From Paraferrimonas sedimenticola (GTDB taxonomy: Bacteria > Pseudomonadota > Gammaproteobacteria > Enterobacterales > Shewanellaceae): 64,000 bases of DNA. Location: assembly GCF_002282855.1 (NCBI RefSeq), contig NZ_NRIR01000011.1, forward strand, positions 33,972 to 97,971. Direction: 5' to 3'. Positions 10,473 through 21,760 of this stretch are shown piece by piece; position 1 is the stretch's first letter; each line of letters starts with the position of its first letter. A program made the position numbers and the translations under genes. Below the pieces are notes generated by a model. It was not told the DNA's origin and did no database searches. It saw nothing but the letters and a program-made list of their open reading frames with translations.

Positions 10473-10497
10473 AGCCCCAGTGATTGGGGCTTTCTTT
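10473..10497 (+). terminator. Rho-independent terminator after mnmG
   Basis: An AGCCCCA / TGGGGCT stem is followed by a TTTCTTT tract between mnmG and rsmG. The T-tract is interrupted, so readthrough into rsmG is possible. Confidence 0.7.
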
Positions 10498-10551
10498 CCC
10501 AAGAGAGCCCCTTCATAATATAGCGTTACCCTAATTTTCGAGACGTTCTTA

Positions 10552-11175
10552 GTGCAATCCTTATTAGATGAGGGCTTGTCCCAGCTCGGTTTAACCGCCA
10601 GCGATCGTCAAAAACAGCAACTACTCGACTTTGTCGGTTTGCTGGACAAATGGAACAAAGCCTACAACCTGACTTCCGTTCGCGATCCTCGTCAGATGAT
10701 GGTTCGCCATATTTTCGATAGTCTGGCGGTATCTCCCTATTTGAAGGGTGAGCGATTCATCGACGTAGGCACAGGACCTGGATTACCTGGGATTCCACTG
10801 GCCATATTAAATCCGGACAAAGAGTTTGTGCTGCTAGACAGTTTGGGCAAGCGCATTCGATTTCAAAAACAGGTTAAGCTGGAACTGGGTTTGACCAATA
10901 TTGTGCCGACACAATCTAGAGTCGAGGAATATCACAGCGACTCAGGTTTTGATATGGTATTAAGTCGAGCGTTTGCCTCGCTTAGTGACATGCTGCACTG
11001 GTGCCAGCATTTACCGAACGTCGATGGCTGTTTCATGGCTTTGAAAGCCAATTTAGACGACGCAGAAATGAGCCAAGTTCCGGCTCAGTTTACTGTAGAT
11101 CGTATTGAACAATTGACCGTGCCGCGCCTGAATGAGCCGCGTCACTTGGTTTACGTCAGCAAAAATGCTGAATGA
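10552..11175 (+). CDS. rsmG: 16S rRNA (guanine527-N7)-methyltransferase RsmG
   Basis: RsmG methylates G527 of 16S rRNA using S-adenosylmethionine. The 207-residue product (E. coli also 207) contains the cofactor motif [17 protein letters not shown] (about residues 65-81) and the family sequence [14 protein letters not shown]. The start is GTG with a weak ribosome site. It ends 10 bp before parA in the conserved mnmG-rsmG-parA-parB order. Confidence 0.95.
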   Translation: MQSLLDEGLSQLGLTASDRQKQQLLDFVGLLDKWNKAYNLTSVRDPRQMMVRHIFDSLAVSPYLKGERFIDVGTGPGLPGIPLAILNPDKEFVLLDSLGKRIRFQKQVKLELGLTNIVPTQSRVEEYHSDSGFDMVLSRAFASLSDMLHWCQHLPNVDGCFMALKANLDDAEMSQVPAQFTVDRIEQLTVPRLNEPRHLVYVSKNAE

Positions 11176-11185
11176 AGGTGAGATT

Positions 11186-11983
11186 GTGGGAAAAGTAATT
11201 GCGGTAGCTAACCAAAAAGGTGGTGTTGGGAAGACAACCACTTGCGTTAACTTGGCTGCATCCCTAGCAGCCACTCGTCGTAAAGTACTGGTGATTGATT
11301 TAGACCCGCAGGGTAATGCTACAATGGGCAGCGGCGTTGACAAATATCAAACCGAAACCACAGCTTACGAGCTATTAATTGATGAAAAGCCGTTCGAGCA
11401 GGTGGTGATCAAAGACACCTCGGGTAAGTATGACCTGATTGCTGCTAACGGCGATGTAACCGCTGCCGAAATCAAGTTGATGGAGTGCTTTGCTCGCGAA
11501 GTTCGCTTGCGCAACGCCCTTCAACCGGTACGCGATTACTACGATTTTATTTTCATCGACTGCCCACCGTCATTGAATATGCTGACGGTAAATGCCATGT
11601 CCGCTGCGGACTCCGTATTGGTACCCATGCAGTGCGAATACTATGCGCTTGAGGGAATTACTGCGCTTTTAGATACCATCAGCAAGCTCGCTTCGGTGGT
11701 AAACCCAGGTTTGGAGATCGAAGGTATTCTGCGCACCATGTACGACCCGCGCAATCGTTTGGCCAACGACGTATCTGACCAACTGAAAGGACACTTTGGC
11801 GATAAGGTTTATCGCACTGTCATTCCTCGAAATGTGCGCTTGGCAGAGGCGCCAAGTTTTGGTGCGCCTGCCATGTACTACGAAAAATCCAGTGCTGGTG
11901 CCAAAGCCTATTTGGCGCTAGCTGGCGAAATGATCCGTCGCGAAGAACAAAAACAAGAACACTTGGCTACTGAGGCAGGGTAA
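11186..11983 (+). CDS. parA: Chromosome partitioning ATPase ParA (Soj)
   Basis: ParA is a deviant Walker ATPase that moves ParB-parS complexes and helps position origins. I choose the GTG at 11186 (265 residues): it follows GAAGGTGAG at proper spacing and gives the canonical GKVIAVANQKGGVGKTT start. Longer frames would overlap rsmG. The IDLDPQGNAT and FIDCPPS motifs are present. parB follows after 2 bp. Confidence 0.95.
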   Translation: MGKVIAVANQKGGVGKTTTCVNLAASLAATRRKVLVIDLDPQGNATMGSGVDKYQTETTAYELLIDEKPFEQVVIKDTSGKYDLIAANGDVTAAEIKLMECFAREVRLRNALQPVRDYYDFIFIDCPPSLNMLTVNAMSAADSVLVPMQCEYYALEGITALLDTISKLASVVNPGLEIEGILRTMYDPRNRLANDVSDQLKGHFGDKVYRTVIPRNVRLAEAPSFGAPAMYYEKSSAGAKAYLALAGEMIRREEQKQEHLATEAG

Positions 11984-11985
11984 CA

Positions 11986-12870
11986 ATGACAGTTAAAAAA
12001 CGAGGTTTAGGTAAGGGCCTGGAAGCGCTACTGAGTACCAGTCACGCCGCCGCACAAAAGCAGTCAAACGCAACCAGCAGTTCCGCCGTTAACGAAGGCG
12101 AGTCGCTGCAACATCTGGCGATCGAATTGCTTCGTCCGGGTAAGTATCAGCCTCGTAAAGACATGTCGAGCGAAGCCCTTGAAGAGCTGACTGAGTCGAT
12201 TAAAGCCCAAGGTATTATTCAGCCGATTGTGGTTCGTCCGATTCAACAAGGTCAATACGAAATTATCGCCGGTGAGCGTCGTTGGCGCGCCGCTCAAGCT
12301 GCCGGTTTGAGCTCTGTTCCTACTCTGGTAAAACCGGTTGAAGACGAAGCGGCGGTAGCGATAGCCCTTATTGAAAATATTCAACGCGAAGACCTTAACT
12401 CAATGGAAGAGGCCATCGCCTTGCAGCGCCTAATGGACGAGTTTGAAATGACTCATCAGCAAGTGGCGCAAGCTGTGGGTAAATCTCGCTCCACCGTATC
12501 CAACTTACTGCGTCTGAACGGTTTAGAAGAAGACGTTAAACGCATGCTCGAGCACGGTGACATTGAAATGGGCCATGCCCGTGCATTATTGGCCATTGAG
12601 GGTACCGAACAAGTTCAAGCCGCTCGCCAAGTGGTGGGCAAAGAACTGAACGTTCGCGAGACCGAAAAACTGGTTCAGCAATTGCTCAATCCGACCCCAA
12701 AACCAGCCCCAAAAAGCCCAGATCCGGACATAGTTAGTTTACAAAACAAACTATCTGACCAATTTGGCGCCAAAGTCGAAATCAAGCACACCAAAAAAGG
12801 CAAAGGCAAGTTAGTGATTGATTACGCCGATTTAGCGCATTTGGACGGAATTCTCGCCAAACTTTCCTAA
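11986..12870 (+). CDS. parB: Chromosome partitioning protein ParB (Spo0J)
   Basis: ParB is the CTP-dependent clamp that loads at parS and recruits ParA and SMC. The 294 residues begin with KKRGLGKGLEALLS, carry the CTP/arginine patch GERRWRAAQAAG (about 97-108), an HTH (VAQAVGKSRSTVSNLLRL) and a C-terminal dimerisation domain ending in the usual lysine-rich strand region. I did not find an exact parS palindrome in this window. Confidence 0.96.
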   Translation: MTVKKRGLGKGLEALLSTSHAAAQKQSNATSSSAVNEGESLQHLAIELLRPGKYQPRKDMSSEALEELTESIKAQGIIQPIVVRPIQQGQYEIIAGERRWRAAQAAGLSSVPTLVKPVEDEAAVAIALIENIQREDLNSMEEAIALQRLMDEFEMTHQQVAQAVGKSRSTVSNLLRLNGLEEDVKRMLEHGDIEMGHARALLAIEGTEQVQAARQVVGKELNVRETEKLVQQLLNPTPKPAPKSPDPDIVSLQNKLSDQFGAKVEIKHTKKGKGKLVIDYADLAHLDGILAKLS

Positions 12871-12933
12871 TTTAGCTGCTGCAGGTAGCTCAAGTTCACA
12901 ATACCTTCTTTACAAACTGTGAAGTCGATTCGA

Positions 12934-12959
12934 AAAAGCTCACTAATAGTGAGCTTTTA
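12934..12959 (+). terminator. Rho-independent terminator after parB
   Basis: An AAAAGCTCACT / AGTGAGCTTTT stem with an AAT loop closes the parAB unit, 60 bp after parB. It is nearly symmetric in both directions. Confidence 0.75.
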
Positions 12960-12984
12960 TCTTGTCTATCTGAGGGCATTGAAG

Positions 12985-13012
12985 TTGCATAAAAGGCCCG
13001 AACAGGTATACT
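12985..13012 (+). promoter_or_regulatory. Sigma-70 promoter of the atp operon
   Basis: TTGCAT (12985-12990) and TATACT (13007-13012) are separated by 16 bp and sit 64 bp upstream of the atpI ATG, after the parB terminator. This is the only good promoter match in the parB-atpI gap. Confidence 0.65.
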
Positions 13013-13075
13013 TTCGCATGCTTTTCAACTGACTGGCCAAAGCGTATAGACTTTGCCTTGACTCGGTTGGAAAAA

Positions 13076-13483
13076 ATGAATTCGGAGAAGTGGAATTTGA
13101 CCAATAAATTGGCCGCAAAAGGCAGAAAATCAGCCTATCGTATGGTTGGTGTACAAGCCATTGCAGTCGCGTTAGTCAGCCTCGGCTTCTTCGTTTTGTT
13201 GGGTAAACACGCCGGTGTTTCTGCTCTTTGGGGTGGAATCATTGTTGTGCTGCCCAATTTTATATTCGCAACCCTGGCTTTTGCCTATTCAGGTGCAAGG
13301 GCCGCCGATAAAGTGATTAAGACGTTTTATTGGGGGGAGGCGTTGAAGCTAATGCTGACTATGGCGCTGTTTAGCGCGGCATTTATCACAATGAAGGATA
13401 TCGGTTTTATGCCGTTATTTGTGTGTTATATCTGCGGCCTAATTGTGCAATGGACAGCTCCTCTATACTTCAAGCAAAAATAA
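13076..13483 (+). CDS. atpI: ATP synthase protein I
   Basis: AtpI is a small membrane protein that assists assembly of the rotor c-ring. I choose the ATG at 13076 (135 residues) over an in-frame TTG 18 bp upstream, because the family starts close to this point. Four hydrophobic helices are visible, for example VGVQAIAVALVSLGFFVLL and LFVCYICGLIVQWTAPLYF. It is the first gene of the atp operon, 12 bp before atpB. Confidence 0.88.
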   Translation: MNSEKWNLTNKLAAKGRKSAYRMVGVQAIAVALVSLGFFVLLGKHAGVSALWGGIIVVLPNFIFATLAFAYSGARAADKVIKTFYWGEALKLMLTMALFSAAFITMKDIGFMPLFVCYICGLIVQWTAPLYFKQK

Positions 13484-13492
13484 GTGGGATGA

Positions 13493-14287
<795 letters not shown>

Positions 14288-14321
14288 GGATTGCTAGAAG
14301 ATTTTTATACTTTTTTATTAA

Positions 14322-14615
<294 letters not shown>

Positions 14616-14654
14616 TAAACGCTTCTGTCTTAACCTAACTTAGGAGGTGCTGTT

Positions 14655-15125
14655 GTGAGTATCAACGCTACCTTATTTGGTCAGACGATAGCTTTTATCC
14701 TTTTTGTGTGGTTCTGCATGAAGTTCGTGTGGCCGCCACTACTGGCCTCTATCGAAGAACGCCAAAAAAGGATCGCTGACGGTCTGTCTGACGCAGAACG
14801 TGCAGCCAAAGACCTTGAGTTGGCTCAGCAGAAAGCAACTGAGCAACTAAAAGAAGCTAAAGCACAAGCTGGTGAAATCATTGAGCAAGCCAATAAGCGC
14901 AAAGCTCAAATTGTTGACGAAGCCAAGGCTGAGGCTGATGCCGAGCGCGCTAAAATTATCGCGCAAGGCCAAGCAGAAATTGAAGCTGAACGTAATCGCG
15001 TTAAAGAAGAACTTCGCAAGCAACTAGCGACCCTAGCGGTTTCTGGCGCTGAGAAGATCCTAGAGCGTTCGATTGACGAAGCTGCACACAACGACATAGT
15101 TGAGAAACTTGTCGCTGAAATTTAA
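14655..15125 (+). CDS. atpF: F0F1 ATP synthase subunit b
   Basis: Subunit b is the peripheral stalk that links subunit a to F1. The 156-residue product (same as E. coli) has one N-terminal membrane helix ([18 protein letters not shown]) followed by a long charged, Ala/Glu/Lys-rich coiled coil. The start is GTG behind a near-perfect AGGAGGTG ribosome site. Confidence 0.96.
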   Translation: MSINATLFGQTIAFILFVWFCMKFVWPPLLASIEERQKRIADGLSDAERAAKDLELAQQKATEQLKEAKAQAGEIIEQANKRKAQIVDEAKAEADAERAKIIAQGQAEIEAERNRVKEELRKQLATLAVSGAEKILERSIDEAAHNDIVEKLVAEI

Positions 15126-15139
15126 TGAGGACATGAGTT

Positions 15140-15673
15140 ATGGCTGAACTAAATACCATTGCTCGTCCTTACGCAAAAGCAGCTTTTGATTTTGCCGTTG
15201 AGAACAAGTCAGTGGACGAGTGGCAGCAAATGCTGGCCTTCGCCGCTATGGTGTCTGAAAACGAGACCATTGCAGACATGCTGTCTGGTTCTATTGCCGC
15301 CGAGAAACTGGCTGATATTTTCACCCAGGTTTGTGGTGAGCAAGTAAACGCGCACGGTCAAAACCTGATCAAGGTAATGGCTGAAAACGGACGTTTAAAG
15401 GCACTACCAGCTGTTGCTGCTCAGTTTGCGGAATTCCGCAACGAGTGGGCTAAAGAAGTGGAAGCCGAAGTGCAATCCGCCTCTGAACTTAGTCCAGAGC
15501 AAGTACAGCAGATTAGTGACTCTTTAGAAAAACGTTTAGCACGCAAAGTTAAGCTGAACTGCAGCGTTAATGCTGAATTGGTCGCCGGCGTAGTAATCAA
15601 AGCTGGTGATTTGGTAATTGATGGATCGGTGCGAGGCAAACTAGACCGCCTAGCCGATACACTGCAGTCGTAA
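15140..15673 (+). CDS. atpH: F0F1 ATP synthase subunit delta
   Basis: Subunit delta joins the b-subunit stalk to the top of the alpha3beta3 head. At 177 residues it matches the family length. It starts [19 protein letters not shown], with the conserved RPYAKAAF segment, and ends with the [19 protein letters not shown] beta region typical of delta/OSCP. It begins 14 bp after atpF. Confidence 0.96.
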   Translation: MAELNTIARPYAKAAFDFAVENKSVDEWQQMLAFAAMVSENETIADMLSGSIAAEKLADIFTQVCGEQVNAHGQNLIKVMAENGRLKALPAVAAQFAEFRNEWAKEVEAEVQSASELSPEQVQQISDSLEKRLARKVKLNCSVNAELVAGVVIKAGDLVIDGSVRGKLDRLADTLQS

Positions 15674-15687
15674 TTGGGGATTTGAGC

Positions 15688-17229
15688 ATGCAACTGAATT
15701 CCACTGAAATCAGCGATCTGATTAAACAGCGGATTGAGCAGTTCGATGTTGTGAGCGAAGCTCGCAACGAAGGTACCATCGTTTCTGTAAGCGACGGTAT
15801 TATCCGCATCCACGGCATGGCTGACGCTATGCAAGGTGAGATGATTGAACTGCCTGGTAACCGCTACGCAATCGCGCTGAACCTGGAACGTGACTCCGTA
15901 GGTGCGGTAGTTATGGGTCCTTACGCTGATCTAGCGGAAGGTACCAAAGTAAAAACTACTGGCCGTATTTTGGAAGTTCCAGTCGGTAATGGCCTTCTAG
16001 GCCGCGTAGTAAACACCCTGGGTGAGCCAATTGATGGTAAGGGCCCAATCGAACACGATGGCTTCTCACCAGTAGAAGTAATTGCACCGGGTGTTATTGA
16101 CCGTAAATCGGTTTCTCAACCAGTACAAACTGGTTATAAAGCCGTTGACTCCATGATCCCAATCGGTCGTGGTCAACGTGAATTGGTGATTGGTGACCGT
16201 CAGACTGGTAAAACCGCTCTGGCCATCGACGCCATCATCAACCAGCGCGATTCTGGCATTAAGTGTGTATACGTAGCAGTAGGCCAAAAGGCTTCTACCA
16301 TTGCTAACGTAGTACGCAAGCTAGAAGAGCACGGTGCACTGGAAAACACCATTGTTGTTGTAGCTTCTGCTTCTGAAGCAGCTGCTCTGCAATACTTGGC
16401 GCCATACTCTGGCTGTTCAATGGGTGAGTACTTCCGTGACCGTGGTGAAGATTCATTGATCGTATACGATGACCTGTCTAAGCAGGCTGTTGCATACCGT
16501 CAAATTTCACTATTGCTGAAACGTCCACCAGGCCGTGAAGCCTACCCAGGTGACGTATTCTACTTGCACTCGCGTCTGCTAGAGCGTGCCTCTCGCGTAA
16601 ACGAGAACTATGTAGAGAAGTTCACCAACGGTGAAGTGAAAGGCAAGACCGGTTCTTTGACCGCTCTACCTATCATTGAAACCCAAGCAGGTGACGTATC
16701 AGCGTTTGTACCAACTAACGTAATTTCGATTACCGATGGTCAGATCTTCCTAGAAACTGACTTGTTTAACTCAGGCCTACGTCCTGCGGTTAACCCAGGT
16801 ATTTCGGTATCTCGTGTAGGTGGTGCAGCTCAGACTAAGATCATTAAGAAACTGTCTGGTGGTATTCGTACCGCATTGGCACAGTACCGTGAATTGGCTG
16901 CGTTCTCGCAGTTCGCCTCGGACCTTGATGACGCAACTCGTGCTCAGCTTGAGCATGGTGAGCGAGTAACCGAACTGATGAAGCAGAAGCAGTACGCTCC
17001 TATGAGTGTTGCTGACCAAGCTATCTCTATTTTCGCCGCTGAAAAAGGCTATTTGAAAGCCGTTGAAGTAGCGAAGATCGGTGACTTCGAAGCCTCTCTA
17101 CTGTCTTACATGAACAGCGAGCACGCGGAACTAGTTTCAACTATCAATGCCACGGGTGATTACAACTCTGACATTGAAGCTCAGTTGAAAGCCGCACTCG
17201 ATAAGTTTGTGGAAACCCAAACCTGGTAA
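15688..17229 (+). CDS. atpA: F0F1 ATP synthase subunit alpha
   Basis: The alpha subunit carries the non-catalytic nucleotide sites of F1. I choose the ATG at 15688, giving [16 protein letters not shown] and 513 residues, the same length as E. coli; a TTG two codons upstream is in frame but has worse spacing to GGGGA. The P-loop [11 protein letters not shown] and the signature [14 protein letters not shown] are present. Confidence 0.98.
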   Translation: MQLNSTEISDLIKQRIEQFDVVSEARNEGTIVSVSDGIIRIHGMADAMQGEMIELPGNRYAIALNLERDSVGAVVMGPYADLAEGTKVKTTGRILEVPVGNGLLGRVVNTLGEPIDGKGPIEHDGFSPVEVIAPGVIDRKSVSQPVQTGYKAVDSMIPIGRGQRELVIGDRQTGKTALAIDAIINQRDSGIKCVYVAVGQKASTIANVVRKLEEHGALENTIVVVASASEAAALQYLAPYSGCSMGEYFRDRGEDSLIVYDDLSKQAVAYRQISLLLKRPPGREAYPGDVFYLHSRLLERASRVNENYVEKFTNGEVKGKTGSLTALPIIETQAGDVSAFVPTNVISITDGQIFLETDLFNSGLRPAVNPGISVSRVGGAAQTKIIKKLSGGIRTALAQYRELAAFSQFASDLDDATRAQLEHGERVTELMKQKQYAPMSVADQAISIFAAEKGYLKAVEVAKIGDFEASLLSYMNSEHAELVSTINATGDYNSDIEAQLKAALDKFVETQTW

Positions 17230-17273
17230 GACCTAAAGTCTTTTGATTTTAGGTCCGAATTTGGAGAGTAGAG

Positions 17274-18134
17274 ATGGCTGGCGCTAAAGAGATTAAGTCA
17301 AAGATCGCGAGTGTTCAGAACACTCGTAAGATCACGTCTGCCATGGAAATGGTAGCTGCCAGTAAGATGCGTCGCGCTCAAGAGCGCATGGCAGCAAGCC
17401 GTCCTTATGCAGACAATATGCGTACGGTGATTGGTCACGTAGCGCACGGTAATCTGGAATACAAGCATCCGTATCTTGTAGACAGAGAGGTAAAACGCGT
17501 TGGTTACATCGTCGTTTCTACCGACCGTGGCCTTTGTGGTGGTCTCAACGTCAACCTGTTCAAGCGCCTTGTGCGCGACATGAAAGAGCACGAGCAAAAT
17601 GGTGCTGAAGTGGAAATTGCCACTATCGGTAACCGCGCAGCTTTGTTCTTTGATAGCTTTGGCGGCAACGTTAAAGCGCATGTTGGTAACTTGGGTGACG
17701 CACCATCGCTGACAGACCTAATTGGTGCTGTTTCAGTGATGCTGGAGTCCTTCAACGAAGGTAAGCTGGATCGTCTGTATGTTGTTTACAATCGCTTTGT
17801 AAACACCATGAAGCAAGATCCTGTGATCGAGCAGCTGCTACCTCTGCCTAAATCCGATGATGGCGAAATGGCTCATCATTGGGACTACATCTACGAACCA
17901 GATCCAAAAGAGCTGTTGGATCAATTACTGGTTCGCTATGTAGAGTCACAGGTTTATCAAGGTGTTGTAGATAACGTGGCGTCAGAAATGGCTGCCCGTA
18001 TGGTGGCGATGAAAGCCGCAACTGACAACGCCGGAGAACTGATTGATGGACTGCAACTGGTCTACAACAAAGCCCGTCAGGCTGCGATTACGCAAGAGCT
18101 GTCGGAAATTGTTGGTGGCGCCGCAGCAGTTTAG
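17274..18134 (+). CDS. atpG: F0F1 ATP synthase subunit gamma
   Basis: Gamma is the central rotating shaft. The 286-residue protein starts [20 protein letters not shown] and ends with the conserved helix [15 protein letters not shown]. The Rossmann-like middle domain contains [11 protein letters not shown]. The ribosome site GGAGAG precedes the start. Confidence 0.97.
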   Translation: MAGAKEIKSKIASVQNTRKITSAMEMVAASKMRRAQERMAASRPYADNMRTVIGHVAHGNLEYKHPYLVDREVKRVGYIVVSTDRGLCGGLNVNLFKRLVRDMKEHEQNGAEVEIATIGNRAALFFDSFGGNVKAHVGNLGDAPSLTDLIGAVSVMLESFNEGKLDRLYVVYNRFVNTMKQDPVIEQLLPLPKSDDGEMAHHWDYIYEPDPKELLDQLLVRYVESQVYQGVVDNVASEMAARMVAMKAATDNAGELIDGLQLVYNKARQAAITQELSEIVGGAAAV

Positions 18135-18150
18135 GCAAGGTAACTAATAA

Positions 18151-19557
<1,407 letters not shown>

Positions 19558-19574
19558 CCCGATAGGAGATGGAG

Positions 19575-20000
19575 ATGGCAGCTATGACTGTACATTTGGA
19601 TGTTGTTAGCGCGGAAAAAGAGATCTTCTCTGGTCGTGTAGAGCACCTTCAAGTGACTGGTGGCGAGGGTGAGTTAGGCATCAAGCCTGGTCACGCTCCA
19701 TTGCTGACTACCATCAAACCTGGAATGGTGCGCCTTGTGAAGCAGCACGGACACGAAGAGGTAATCTACCTGTCCGGCGGTATTCTAGAGGTGCAACCTT
19801 CATCTGTGAGCATTCTTGCAGATGTGGCCTTACGTGCCGATGATATCGATCGTGACGCGGCTGAAAAAGCCAAGCGTCATGCGGAAGAAGCCATTGCTAA
19901 CGCAGGTGCTGATTTCGACTATGCCGAAGCGGCAAAAGAGCTAGCCAATGCGGTTGCTCAGCTTCGCGCTATCGAGCAAATCAAGAAACATACCAGATAA
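19575..20000 (+). CDS. atpC: F0F1 ATP synthase subunit epsilon
   Basis: Epsilon binds gamma and inhibits ATP hydrolysis. I choose the ATG at 19575 (141 residues, [20 protein letters not shown]) because AGGAG lies 6 bp upstream; an ATG two codons earlier overlaps that site. The N-terminal beta-sandwich and C-terminal helical hairpin are both present. A terminator follows after 17 bp. Confidence 0.95.
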   Translation: MAAMTVHLDVVSAEKEIFSGRVEHLQVTGGEGELGIKPGHAPLLTTIKPGMVRLVKQHGHEEVIYLSGGILEVQPSSVSILADVALRADDIDRDAAEKAKRHAEEAIANAGADFDYAEAAKELANAVAQLRAIEQIKKHTR

Positions 20001-20017
20001 TTGACGGTAGACTGATC

Positions 20018-20042
20018 AAGGGCGCCTTTCGGCGCCCTTTTT
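20018..20042 (+). terminator. Rho-independent terminator of the atp operon
   Basis: A perfect AAGGGCGCC / GGCGCCCTT stem with a TTTC loop runs into a T-tract directly after atpC. Confidence 0.9.
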
Positions 20043-20310
20043 ATGTTCAGGACGAACGGGCAGAAAACTGCTCCTGCGTTTTCTGCACTTCCGCCATCCC
20101 TGGCGGTCGTATGCCGCGGTCACAGGTCGTGAAGGAGCGGTGCTAACCCCGTCATTCCCGAGAAATAACGTCATCCTCGTGAAAACGGGGACGGGAATCT
20201 AGCCACTCGCTACCACCCCTCCCTAAACTTCAGCGAACACTCAAATTAGCCAGCGGGCGTTAAAATCCTTATAATCCGGCTGTTAAATTCACAGTTGAGT
20301 AGGCATTTGC
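20043..20310. repeat. Palindromic intergenic region, possibly a degenerate interspersed repeat
   Basis: This 268-bp gap has no convincing gene. It contains short inverted repeats: CGCCATCCCTGGCG (20092-20105), and a GTCATTCCCG ... CGGGAATCT pair spanning about 20150-20200 with CTCGTGAAAACGGGG between. Text of the type GTCATTCCCGCGAAAGCGGGAATC recurs as an intergenic repeat in many gammaproteobacteria. The assignment rests on that resemblance; only one copy is visible here. The glmU promoter must lie at its right end. Confidence 0.45.
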
Positions 20311-21675
20311 ATGGCCCTGAAAGTTGTCATTCTCGCCGCGGGTAAAGGTACTCGCATGAAATCCAGCTTACCTAAGGTATTGCACCCGGTAGCTAAGAAG
20401 CCCATGGTTGAGCACGTAATTGATGCGGCCAACCAACTCCAAGCCGAGCAAGTATTGCTGGTATACGGCCACGGTGGCGAGCAAATGAAACAGCACCTGG
20501 CTCACCGCGAGGTGACTTGGGTTGAGCAAGCCGAGCAATTGGGTACCGGCCACGCCGTAGCGCAAGCCCTGCCCCACATCAACGACGACGACCAAGTGCT
20601 GGTGCTTTACGGCGATGCGCCACTGATTACTGCGGATACCCTTAAGCGTTTGCTTAGCAGCCAGCCAAGTGGCGGTGCCGCCCTGCTAACCGCGATTTTA
20701 GATAACCCATTTGGCTATGGTCGTATCATTCGCGAGAACGGCAAAGTGGTTGCCAACGTCGAGCAAAAAGATGCGACTCCAGAGCAGCAAGCCATTAAAG
20801 AAGTGAATACTGGCTTTGTATGTGCTGATGGTAAGTCGATGCACACTTGGTTATCCCAGCTGTCGAATGACAACGCCCAAGGCGAATACTACTTAACCGA
20901 CATCATTGCCATGGCCCACCAGCAAGGCGAAGGCGTAGTCCCGGTGACTACCGATGACTTGATGGAAGTGGAGGGAGCCAACAACCGAGTACAACTGGCA
21001 GCCCTTGAGCGTGCTTACCAAGCTCGTCAGGCCAATCAGCTAATGTTAGACGGCGTAACCCTTGCAGACCCTGCTCGCATCGATGTACGCGGTGAAGTGA
21101 GCGTTGGCCACGACGTATTTATCGACGTCAATGTGGTTCTTGAAGGCAAAGTTAGCATTGGTCATAACGTTCAAATTGGCGCCGGTGTAGTCATTAGCGA
21201 CTCGCAAATTGCCGATAATGCCGTTATTAAGCCTTACTCTGTGATTGAGTCTGCTGTGATTGGCGAAGATTGTTCTGCCGGTCCTTTCTCGCGCATGCGT
21301 CCTGGTGCTGAGCTAGTGAAAGACAGTCACATTGGCAACTTTGTCGAAATGAAGAAAGCGCGCTTAGGCGAAGGCTCTAAAGCCGGCCATCTTACCTATT
21401 TGGGTGACGCTGAAATTGGTAAGGGCGTGAACATTGGTTGCGGTACGATTACTTGTAACTACGACGGTGCTAACAAGCACCTAACCGTGATTGAAGACGA
21501 TGTATTTGTTGGCTCAGATACTCAGTTGGTTGCGCCGGTAACCGTGGGCAAGAATGCCACTTTGGCGGCAGGTTCCACCATCACCAAAGACGTGGCGGCA
21601 GACGAGCTAGTACTGACTCGAGTGAAGCAACGTCATATCACCGGTTGGAAACGTCCGGTCAAGACCAAGAAGTAA
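20311..21675 (+). CDS. glmU: Bifunctional N-acetylglucosamine-1-phosphate uridyltransferase / glucosamine-1-phosphate acetyltransferase
   Basis: GlmU makes UDP-N-acetylglucosamine for peptidoglycan and LPS from glucosamine-1-phosphate, acetyl-CoA and UTP. The 454-residue protein has an N-terminal pyrophosphorylase domain ([20 protein letters not shown], residues 7-26) and a C-terminal left-handed beta-helix of hexapeptide repeats ([15 protein letters not shown] region) with the acetyltransferase site. The glmS gene of the same pathway lies 6.5 kb downstream. Confidence 0.97.
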   Translation: MALKVVILAAGKGTRMKSSLPKVLHPVAKKPMVEHVIDAANQLQAEQVLLVYGHGGEQMKQHLAHREVTWVEQAEQLGTGHAVAQALPHINDDDQVLVLYGDAPLITADTLKRLLSSQPSGGAALLTAILDNPFGYGRIIRENGKVVANVEQKDATPEQQAIKEVNTGFVCADGKSMHTWLSQLSNDNAQGEYYLTDIIAMAHQQGEGVVPVTTDDLMEVEGANNRVQLAALERAYQARQANQLMLDGVTLADPARIDVRGEVSVGHDVFIDVNVVLEGKVSIGHNVQIGAGVVISDSQIADNAVIKPYSVIESAVIGEDCSAGPFSRMRPGAELVKDSHIGNFVEMKKARLGEGSKAGHLTYLGDAEIGKGVNIGCGTITCNYDGANKHLTVIEDDVFVGSDTQLVAPVTVGKNATLAAGSTITKDVAADELVLTRVKQRHITGWKRPVKTKK

Positions 21676-21690
21676 CGATAAACAGCTTAA

Positions 21691-21731
21691 AAAAAGCCGC
21701 CCTATGGAGTGACCTCCTAGGGCGGCTTTTT
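21691..21731. terminator. Bidirectional terminator between glmU and the TonB receptor
   Basis: An AAAAAGCCGCCCTA / TAGGGCGGCTTTTT stem, extended by GGAG/CTCC, is flanked by A-run and T-run, so it can stop transcription from both convergent genes. Confidence 0.85.
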
Positions 21732-21760
21732 GTTGGTCTGTTCTTTGTTGAGCTAAAAGC

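Noticed and set aside
11186..12870. parS site within or near parAB
   Set aside because: No sequence close to TGTTTCACGTGAAACA was found by eye; degenerate sites cannot be excluded.
12871..13075. Short protein gene between parB and atpI
   Set aside because: The gap is explained by a terminator and the atp promoter; the TTG extension of atpI is less likely than the ATG at 13076.
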